This document shows, piece by piece, positions 35,820 through 42,407 of a DNA stretch of 42,407 bases. Source of the DNA: an uncultured Chlorobiaceae bacterium. Lineage in GTDB: Bacteria > Bacteroidota > Chlorobiia > Chlorobiales > Chlorobiaceae. The position numbers were made by a program, and so were the translations under genes. The stretch lies in NCBI GenBank assembly GCA_903871235.1, contig CAIQGA010000050.1, positions 1 to 42,407 on the forward strand, written 5' to 3'. Position 1 is the stretch's first letter. Each line of letters opens with the position of its first letter. Below the pieces are notes generated by a model. It saw nothing but the letters and a program-made list of their open reading frames with translations, was not told the DNA's origin and did not search any database.

Positions 35820-37466
35820 ATGTATATCGACACCAGCAAGACCACCATCAACGGAAAAACCTACCAGCGACATCTTTTTCGCGAATCCTATCGTGAAGAT
35901 GGCAAGGTGAAGAATCGCACTCTGGGCAAAATCTCAAAATGTTCAGAAGGTGAAATTGCTGCCATTAAACTTGCTCTGAAGTACAAAGACAACCTGGCGG
36001 CCCTGTTGCATATCGAAGATGTTGAACTTCATGAAGGTCTTCGGGTTGGCGTGGTGTTTGCGCTCAAAATGCTTGCCGAAAGGCTCGGTATCAGTAAGGC
36101 GCTGGGCAGTACCCGCCAGGGAATGCTTGCCTTGTGGCAGATCATGGCTCGACTGATCGGGCAAGGTTCACGCTTGGGTGCGGTCAGGATGGCTGCAAGC
36201 TATGGCGCCTGTGATGTGCTTGAATTAGAAAGTTTTACGGAGGATGACCTGTACGCCAACCTGGCATGGTTGATGGAGAATCAGGAGCGCATTGAGAAGC
36301 AGTTATTCAAGCATAATTCAGCGAATGCTGGACCGGAATTACTGCTCTATGATGTTACATCATCATATCTTGAAGGGATGGAGAATGTACTTGCTGCTTT
36401 TGGTTACAACCGGGATGGCAAAAAGGGGAAGAAACAGATTGTCATTGGCTTGTTGTGTACCGCAGATGGTGATCCGGTTGCCGTTCGGGTTTTTGCAGGC
36501 AATACCGGTGACAAGTCAACCGTTGCAGAGAAGATTCGCACCATTGCCAACACCTTTGGAATTGAAGAGATAACGATGGTTGGCGATAAGGGCATGATCA
36601 AAACGCCGCAAGCCAAAGAGTTGACCGAGGCTGGATTTCATTACATCACCTCACTTTCGAAACCGGAAATCAGAACCCTGCTGAAAGCAGAGGTACTGCA
36701 AATGGATTTTTTTGATAACGATCTGTATGAGGTTGAAAATAAAACCGATGGCGTTCGATATGTGCTGAGAAGGAATCCTGTTCGAGAGGCAGAGATGGCA
36801 AAGAATCGTCAAGAACGGGTCAAAAAAATCCATCGTTTTGTTGAGGAGAAAAACAGCTACCTCGCCGGTTCCCTCAAGCGTAGCAAGGATGTTGCACAAC
36901 GCTCTCTTCAGAAAAAGATCAACCAGTACAAGTTGACCGATGTGCTGGAACTGACCAATGAAGAGAGGGTGTTCAAAGTGACGGTTAATGAAGAGATATT
37001 GAAAGGAGCCGCTCTGCTGGACGGCTGTTATGTGATCAAAACTGATGTGAAGAAAGAGCTTCTTTCGACCAAAGAAGTTCATGATCGGTACAAAGATCTG
37101 GCAAAAGTGGAGCATGCTTTCCGGACATTCAAACAAAGTCATCTGGAAATCAGGCCGGTTCATGTACGAACCGAAGCCAGTACCCGTGGTCATGTTTTTG
37201 CGGTCATGCTTGCCTATAAAATCGAGAGGTTGCTATCAGAACTCTGGAAAAACTGTGAATGCACCGTGCCGGAGGGAATTGATGAACTTGGGGCAATACG
37301 CAGCACAATCGTCACCCTCAAAGAGTCAAGCTGTCAGAAAATTCTTCAGTCGAAAGGACTTGCCGGGGAGTTGCTGGCCGCTGCCGGAATTACGCTTCCA
37401 GCGATTATTGATGCCAAAAATGTCGATGTAGTCACAAGAAAAAAACTGGCGCCAAAGCGTAAATAA
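35820..37466 (+). mobile_element. IS1634-family DDE transposase (IS4 superfamily)
   Basis: This intact 548-residue transposase has the DDE triad likely at Asp178 (LLYDVTSSYLEG), Asp256 (MVGDKGMIKTP) and Glu431 (KVEHAFRTFKQSHLEIRPV). The last motif, with Y/H..R..K spacing, and the N-terminal RTLGKISKCSEGE segment point to IS1634. Length is normal and the frame is unbroken, so it may still be active. The ATG has no good ribosome site. Element ends are not established; possible terminal inverted repeats begin near 35702 (CCTTATAA) and end near 37489 (TTATAGG), with no convincing target duplication. It separates the outer-membrane gene from the restriction region. Confidence 0.8.
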
Positions 37467-37769
37467 AATTGGAATAATGTGTTATAGGGATTTCTCGTTC
37501 TTTTTCTTCTGGAACTTCCGTTCTATACTGTAATAGTGATTGATTGTTGCAATAATATGTATATGCTGTTACTACAGTAAGATTTGTAATTAAAATTTAT
37601 TGTAAGAAAGATTTCTGCAAGGGGAGTTGCGTAGTTCAGGCGAATCCCTTCAATCCATTCTATTTCAATGCTGATTGTGTCTCATTTTTACGAACGCGGT
37701 GAAGAGAAGAGGAGCTTCGTCGGCAGGGTACACTTGATTTCTGAAAAAAATGAGCAACATCACTTCCTG
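37467..37769. other. Gap between transposase and HTH regulator
   Basis: This region has no gene. It includes the probable right end of the insertion sequence, near 37489, followed by AT-rich DNA leading to the operator-like palindrome at 37770. Confidence 0.5.
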
Positions 37770-37828
37770 AAAGCCATAATATTGGCCTTATTAATGTGAT
37801 CATGACTTAAAGACAATATTATGGCTTT
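37770..37828 (+). promoter_or_regulatory. Perfect 15-bp inverted repeat covering the regulator start codon
   Basis: AAAGCCATAATATTG (37770-37784) and CAATATTATGGCTTT (37814-37828) are exact complements across 29 bases. The start codon at 37821 lies within the right arm. This is the expected layout for an autoregulatory operator, and the hairpin could also hide the start codon. Confidence 0.7.
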
Positions 37829-38171
37829 TAAAGGATATGATTTTTCATCAGATGAATGGGAGCTTGTCATTGGCGATCAGTTCCGTGCCCTGCGTATCCG
37901 GGCTAATCTGGAGCAGACCGAACTTGCGGCTCTGGCGTCCATCAGTGTTGGTGCACTGAAAAATCTTGAAGGGGGCAAGGGTTCATCGCTCAAAACAATT
38001 GTCAAGGTCTCGAGAGTTCTTGGTCGGACTGACTGGTTGAATGCCTTGGCACCCAAGGTTTCGGTCAGCCCCATGCAATTGCTGAAAGGGCAACGTAAAG
38101 ACGTTGTTCGACAAAAGGTATCTCGCCCACGAAAAACAAGAACAGAGCAAGAGCACCTGCACCTCCGTTAA
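37821..38171 (+). CDS. HipB-like XRE-family transcriptional regulator
   Basis: This 116-residue protein has an XRE helix-turn-helix (LRIRANLEQTELAALASISV, then GALKNLEGGKGSSLKTIVKV) and a basic tail (KGQRKDVVRQKVSRPRKTRT). The layout DEWELVIGDQFRALRIRANL and the segment SVSPMQLLKGQ are typical of HipB-like antitoxins encoded just ahead of hipA. No hipA follows; a type I restriction gene begins 81 bases later. It may control that gene or may be the survivor of a toxin-antitoxin pair. The ribosome site is poor. Confidence 0.82.
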   Translation: MAFKGYDFSSDEWELVIGDQFRALRIRANLEQTELAALASISVGALKNLEGGKGSSLKTIVKVSRVLGRTDWLNALAPKVSVSPMQLLKGQRKDVVRQKVSRPRKTRTEQEHLHLR

Positions 38172-38195
38172 TCGGTACTGTGTACTTCCGGAAAC

Positions 38196-38254
38196 ATGGT
38201 GTATATTGAACGTCTGCGTATCGTTACGATCAAAGCAACACGCCTATACACCAT
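38196..38254 (+). promoter_or_regulatory. Perfect 10-bp inverted repeat over the two possible hsdR start codons
   Basis: ATGGTGTATA (38196-38205) pairs with TATACACCAT (38245-38254). The first arm includes an in-frame ATG at 38196, and the second arm ends in the ATG at 38253, used here as start. A regulator could bind it, or the hairpin could limit translation. Confidence 0.55.
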
Positions 38255-41051
38255 GAAAAACGAGCAGCAAACCCGCGTCGAATTGATTGACAAGCTGTTG
38301 CTGCAGGCAGGCTGGAATGTGAACGATCCGGCCCAGGTTGTGGAGGAGTTCGATATTCTTGTCGGCTTGCCCGAAGGCGTGCAGGAGCCCCGAACCCCTT
38401 ACGAAGGCCATCAGTTCAGCGACTATGTGCTGCTTGGAAGGGATGGCAGGCCAATTGCCGTGGTTGAGGCAAAAAAAACAAGTCGGGATGCGGCCATTGG
38501 TCGTGAACAGGCCAAGCAGTATTGCGGCAATATCCAAAAACAGTTGGGCATCGAGCCTCCATTCTGCTTCTATACCAACGGTCTTGAAACCTTTTTCTGG
38601 GATATTGGCAACTACCCTCCACGCAAGGTTCTCGGCTTTCCCACCCGTGACGACCTTGAGCGCTTCCTCTACATCCGCCGGAACCGCAAGCCTCTCACCG
38701 GGGAGCTGATCAACACCGCCATTGCCGGACGCGACTATCAGCTTCGCGCCATTCGCTCTGTCCTCGAAGCCATCGAGCAGAAAAAGCGGGAGTTTCTGCT
38801 CGTTATGGCCACCGGTACCGGCAAAACCCGCACCGCCATTGCCCTCGTCGATGCCCTCATGCGTGGCGGACATGCCGAAAAAGTGCTCTTTCTGGTTGAC
38901 CGCATTGCCTTGCGGGAGCAGGCACTTTCAGCCTTCAAGGAGCATCTGCCCCACGAACCCCGCTGGCCCAACAGTGGCGAAAAGCTCTTTGCAAAAGATC
39001 GCCGCATCTACATTGCCACCTGTCCCGCGATGCTCAATCTCATCAGGGATGAATCGCACTCCATTTCGCCCTCGTTCTTCGACTTCATTGTCGTAGACGA
39101 GAGCCATCGCTCCATCTACAACACCTGGGGCGAAATTCTCGAATACTTCAAAACCATTACCCTTGGGTTGACGGCCACCCCTACCGATATTCTTGACCAC
39201 AACACCTTCAATCTCTTTCACTGCGAGGATGGTCTGCCCACCTTTGCCTACACCTACGAAGAGGCGGTGAACAACACTCCGCCCTTTCTGAGCAGTTTTC
39301 AGGTGATGAAGATCCAGACGAAATTTCAGATGGAGGGGATCAGCAAGCGAACCATCTCCCTTGAAGATCAAAAAAAGCTTATTCTTGAAGGCAAGGATAT
39401 CGAAGAGATCAACTTCGAAGGCACGCAACTCGAAAAGCAGGTGATCAATCGGGGGACGAACAGTCTCATTGTCAAGGAGTTCATGGAAGAGTGCATCAAA
39501 GACCAGAACGGCGTTCTTCCCGGAAAAACCATCTTCTTCTGCGCCACCATAGCCCACGCCCGCAGAATTGAGGAGATCTTTGACCGCCTCTACCCAGAGT
39601 ACAAAGGCGAACTGGCCAAGGTTCTGGTCTCCGACGACCCCCGCGTCTACGGAAAGGGAGGCTTGCTCGATCAGTTCAAGAACAGCGATATGCCCCGCAT
39701 TGCCCTCAGTGTTGACATGCTCGACACCGGCATTGACATCCGCGAACTGGTCAATCTCGTCTTCGCCAAGCCAGTCTACTCCTACACAAAATTCTGGCAG
39801 ATGATTGGTCGGGGCACCCGGCTCCTTGAACTCCTTAAAATCAAGCCCTGGTGCACCCAAAAAGAGCTTTTCCTGATTTTGGACTGCTGGGACAACTTCG
39901 AATACTTCAAGCTTCAGCCCAAGGGCAAAGAGCTGAAGGTGCAACTTCCTCTTCCCGTGAAACTCTTCGGGCTGCGGCTTGATAAAATTGAGTCTGCCCT
40001 CTCAATTGGCAACACCGCCATAGCGGAGCGGGAGAGTGTAAAACTCCGCAAGCAGATTGCCGCGCTTCCCGGCAGCTCCGTGGTGATCAAAGAGGCTGCA
40101 TCCCTTCTTCATCCTCTTGAAGAGGAGAACTTCTGGGTTACGCTCTCCCCGCAAAAGCTCGACTATCTGCGTAACCAGGTTAAACCACTCTTCAGAACCG
40201 TCTCCGACGCCGACTTTAAGGCGATGCGTTTTGAGCGCGACATCCTTGAAAGCTCACTGGCACAACTGCGCAACCAAAAAGAGAGGTACGACACCCTCAA
40301 CGACGCTCTTATCGAGCAGATCAGCCAGCTCCCGCTGAGCATCGGCTTTGTGCAACAGCAGGAGCTTTTGATCAGGGAGGCTCAAACCAGCCACTTCTGG
40401 AACCAGGCCACCGAAGAGAGCTTCGACGAGTTGATTGAAAAGCTCTCACCACTGATGAAATTTCGCGAGCCTGAGCGCGGCGCTATCGGTCAAGTGCATC
40501 TGAACTTGCAGGATCTGCTCCACCACAAAGAGATGGTGGAATTCGGCCCCCAAAATGAGGCCGTCAGCATTGCTCGCTACCGCGAAATGGTTGAATCGCT
40601 CATTACCGAACTGACAAAACAGAACCCGATTCTCAGCAAAATCAAGGAGGGCAAAGCAATTTCGCCCGAAGAGGCCACTGAGCTTGCCGAGCTGCTCAAC
40701 GAAGAGCACCCGCACATTACCGAGGCTCTCTTGCGTGCCGTCTATCAAAACCGCAAGGCCCACTTCATCCAGTTTATCCGCCATATTCTCGGCCTCGAAC
40801 TCCTCAAAAGTTTTCCCGAAACGGTTGCCGAGGCTTTCGACCACTTTCTCAAAGAGCACACAACCTTTTCCAGTCGCCAACTCGACTTTTTAAACCTCCT
40901 CAAAAACGTTATTGTAGAGCGTGAAAAAGTAGAAAAGAGAGACCTCATCAACGCCCCCTTTACGGTCATCCACCCAAAAGGCATTCGCGGGGTCTTTTCC
41001 CCGGCTGAAATCAATGAAATTTTGGCACTGGCCAAAAAACTGGCAGCATAA
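38253..41051 (+). CDS. hsdR: Type I restriction enzyme R subunit (HsdR)
   Basis: This 932-residue motor and nuclease subunit has an N-terminal PD-(D/E)xK nuclease (Asp57 in FSDYVLLG, Glu72 and Lys74 in VVEAKK), a superfamily 2 helicase with Walker A MATGTGKT (186-192), DESH at 282-285, GLTATPT, the second RecA lobe (ALSVDMLDTGIDIRE, QMIGRGTRL) and a long C-terminal helical region for complex assembly. ATG 38253 gives the usual N-terminus MKNEQQTRVELIDKL; ATG 38196 is possible. The hsdM and hsdS genes are not visible. The downstream gene begins one base after this stop, so the two are translationally coupled. Confidence 0.9.
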   Translation: MKNEQQTRVELIDKLLLQAGWNVNDPAQVVEEFDILVGLPEGVQEPRTPYEGHQFSDYVLLGRDGRPIAVVEAKKTSRDAAIGREQAKQYCGNIQKQLGIEPPFCFYTNGLETFFWDIGNYPPRKVLGFPTRDDLERFLYIRRNRKPLTGELINTAIAGRDYQLRAIRSVLEAIEQKKREFLLVMATGTGKTRTAIALVDALMRGGHAEKVLFLVDRIALREQALSAFKEHLPHEPRWPNSGEKLFAKDRRIYIATCPAMLNLIRDESHSISPSFFDFIVVDESHRSIYNTWGEILEYFKTITLGLTATPTDILDHNTFNLFHCEDGLPTFAYTYEEAVNNTPPFLSSFQVMKIQTKFQMEGISKRTISLEDQKKLILEGKDIEEINFEGTQLEKQVINRGTNSLIVKEFMEECIKDQNGVLPGKTIFFCATIAHARRIEEIFDRLYPEYKGELAKVLVSDDPRVYGKGGLLDQFKNSDMPRIALSVDMLDTGIDIRELVNLVFAKPVYSYTKFWQMIGRGTRLLELLKIKPWCTQKELFLILDCWDNFEYFKLQPKGKELKVQLPLPVKLFGLRLDKIESALSIGNTAIAERESVKLRKQIAALPGSSVVIKEAASLLHPLEEENFWVTLSPQKLDYLRNQVKPLFRTVSDADFKAMRFERDILESSLAQLRNQKERYDTLNDALIEQISQLPLSIGFVQQQELLIREAQTSHFWNQATEESFDELIEKLSPLMKFREPERGAIGQVHLNLQDLLHHKEMVEFGPQNEAVSIARYREMVESLITELTKQNPILSKIKEGKAISPEEATELAELLNEEHPHITEALLRAVYQNRKAHFIQFIRHILGLELLKSFPETVAEAFDHFLKEHTTFSSRQLDFLNLLKNVIVEREKVEKRDLINAPFTVIHPKGIRGVFSPAEINEILALAKKLAA

Positions 41052-41052
41052 C

Positions 41053-42407
41053 ATGACAGAAAATAACCGCATCGAATACAAGCGCGAGCTGACCGACGGA
41101 CTTGAGAAAGAGGTCGTCGCATTTTTGAACTATCATGACGGCGGCATTATCTGGATTGGTATTGACAAGCATGGAGCTGTCTATGGCGTTTCGGAGTGCG
41201 ACGCTCTGCAGCTTGCCATCAAGGATCGCCTCAAAAATAATATTCAGCCCTCATGCCTTGGCTTGTTCGATGTCATTCATGAAACCCGTGATGGCAAAGA
41301 TGTTATTAAACTCATCGTTGCAAGTGGCTCCGAAAAGCCCTACTACCTGCGCAGGTTCGGTATGTCGGACAAAGGGTGTTTCATTCGTATCGGCAGCGCC
41401 AGTGAACCCATGTCGCTGCGTATGATTGAAGAGCTCTTTGCCCGACGTACGCGTAATTCAATCGCCCGTATCCGTTCTCTGCGGCAGGATCTCACCTTTG
41501 AGCAGCTTAAAATCTACTATCAGGAGGCTGGTCTCACGCTTGGTGATAAATTCGCTGCGAATCTTGAACTGCTCACCGAGGATGGTGTTTACAATTATGC
41601 CGCCTACCTGCTGGCAGACCAGAATGGCAATTCGGTGCAGGTAGCCAAATATGCCAGCACGGACAGGGTTGATCTGCATGAGAGCAAGGACTACGGCTTC
41701 TGTTGTCTGGTTAAAACCTGCAAGCAGATACTCGATCGTCTGGAGGGAGTCGAGAACCGTGTCATCAATAAAATAACTCCCCGTGAGCGTATCAGCCGAA
41801 GCCTTTGGAACAAGGTCGCCCTTCGTGAGGCTGTGATCAACGCCATTATTCATAACGACTACAGTACCGAACTGGTACCAAAGTTTGAAATTTTTACTGA
41901 CCGGCTTGAAATTACCTCGGCAGGTGCCGTTCACCCTGGCACTGAGCAGGATGATTTTTTTGCCGGATACTCCATGCCCCGCAACAAAACCCTGATGCGA
42001 GTTTTCAAGGATCTTGCTATGGTCGAATACCTTGGCTCCGGAATGCCCCGGATTCTCAAAGCTTATCCTCGTGAAGCCTACACCTTTTCGACACATTTCA
42101 TTCGGACGACCTTTCCTGTATCCTTGGAAGCCCTTGCGCTGGAAGAAGAGGTGCTGAAAGGTGAAGCAAAAACTTCGGGGGTAGAGTCAGTTCAGTCGGG
42201 GGCCCAGTCGGGGGCCCAGTCGGGGGCCCAGTCGGGGGCCCAGTCGGGGGCCCAGTCAAGGGCCCAGTCGGAAGCTGTTCTGATTGCATTGACCTATCTA
42301 CCCCGCTCCGCCATGGAGCTTATCGAAATACTTGGTCTTGATACCAAAACAGGGGCGTTCAAGCGAGCCATAAAGGAGTTGCTTGATCGGGAGCTTATTG
42401 CCTATAC
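41053..42407 (+). CDS. Schlafen AlbA-type ATP-binding protein, partial at right edge
   Basis: The frame from the ATG at 41053 (MTENNRIEYKRELTDGLEKE) stays open for 451 codons to the edge, so the 3' end is missing. Domains: AlbA_2/Schlafen nucleic-acid-binding domain (about 1-115; NYHDGGIIWIGIDKHG), a middle region, an ATP-binding HATPase_c_4-like domain (about 235-345; LWNKVALREAVINAIIHNDY, YLGSGMPRILKAY), a linker with QSGA repeats (381-408) and a C-terminal winged-helix region (LPRSAMELIEILGLDTKT...IKELLDRELI). Such proteins occur beside type I restriction genes and may act as regulators or defence partners. It is fused in expression to hsdR by a one-base gap. Confidence 0.85.
   Translation, partial: MTENNRIEYKRELTDGLEKEVVAFLNYHDGGIIWIGIDKHGAVYGVSECDALQLAIKDRLKNNIQPSCLGLFDVIHETRDGKDVIKLIVASGSEKPYYLRRFGMSDKGCFIRIGSASEPMSLRMIEELFARRTRNSIARIRSLRQDLTFEQLKIYYQEAGLTLGDKFAANLELLTEDGVYNYAAYLLADQNGNSVQVAKYASTDRVDLHESKDYGFCCLVKTCKQILDRLEGVENRVINKITPRERISRSLWNKVALREAVINAIIHNDYSTELVPKFEIFTDRLEITSAGAVHPGTEQDDFFAGYSMPRNKTLMRVFKDLAMVEYLGSGMPRILKAYPREAYTFSTHFIRTTFPVSLEALALEEEVLKGEAKTSGVESVQSGAQSGAQSGAQSGAQSGAQSRAQSEAVLIALTYLPRSAMELIEILGLDTKTGAFKRAIKELLDRELIAY
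42193..42276 (+). repeat. 12-bp in-frame tandem repeat (QSGA) in the Schlafen-like gene
   Basis: Five exact copies of CAGTCGGGGGCC run from 42193 to 42252, followed by CAGTCAAGGGCC and CAGTCGGAAGCT. They encode QSGA five times, then QSRA and QSEA. The unit is a multiple of three, so slippage changes linker length without a frameshift. Confidence 0.95.

Noticed and set aside
35702-37489. Insertion sequence ends from CCTTATAA and TTATAGG
   Set aside because: Similarity of the two ends is modest and no target-site duplication could be matched, so exact borders are not claimed.
42193-42276. CRISPR-like array
   Set aside because: Units are 12 bp, contiguous, in frame with a protein and have no spacers.
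42098-42289. Minus-strand TGPP-repeat open frame
   Set aside because: It is the reverse reading of the QSGA repeat. The plus frame carries Schlafen/ATP-binding domains.

Overview
The window reads like a chromosomal segment of a green sulfur bacterium (Chlorobiaceae, Chlorobium/Pelodictyon type). The best marker is a small monohaem cytochrome at 31692-32027 that matches, from memory, the c-555 electron donor of this group. The long SecA with extra insertions and a C-terminal zinc motif fits the Chlorobi/Bacteroidetes branch. The species is not determined.

Left part (1-11003): the tail of one giant surface/secreted protein gene, a strong terminator, then a complete paralogous gene for a protein of about 3473 residues. 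That protein is built from delta-60 repeats, three SbsA-type Ig-like domains, a PPC-type domain, a beta-helix region and a dockerin-like end. Its 28 delta-60 repeats fall into four blocks of exactly seven, which suggests four seven-bladed propellers.

Core part (11046-23343, all on the minus strand): a likely secA-purL-nnr operon, an NmrA-like reductase, an OGG-type DNA glycosylase, a second NAD(P)-binding protein, a CPBP-like membrane protein, lipA and an HU gene. Several terminators are clear. One 500-base intergenic stretch is extremely T-rich.

Middle part (23876-29689, plus strand): a membrane histidine kinase and an NtrC-type sigma-54 activator, followed by a candidate sigma-54 promoter with an upstream inverted repeat. 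Next come four genes for two small exported calcium-motif proteins, a c-type cytochrome and a DUF4405-like membrane cytochrome. This is my best candidate for an undescribed regulated periplasmic electron-transfer module. An OsmC/methyltransferase/DUF2892 trio and the cytochrome c-555 gene follow.

Right part (32271-42407): an accessory region. It holds an orphan ParA with a ribbon-helix-helix partner, a broken AAA ATPase gene, an outer-membrane barrel gene, an IS1634-like transposase, a HipB-like regulator without hipA, a type I restriction HsdR, and a partial Schlafen-AlbA-type ATP-binding gene with an in-frame 12-bp tandem repeat. The hsdM and hsdS genes are not in the window and may lie beyond its right edge. 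No rRNA, tRNA or CRISPR array was seen.
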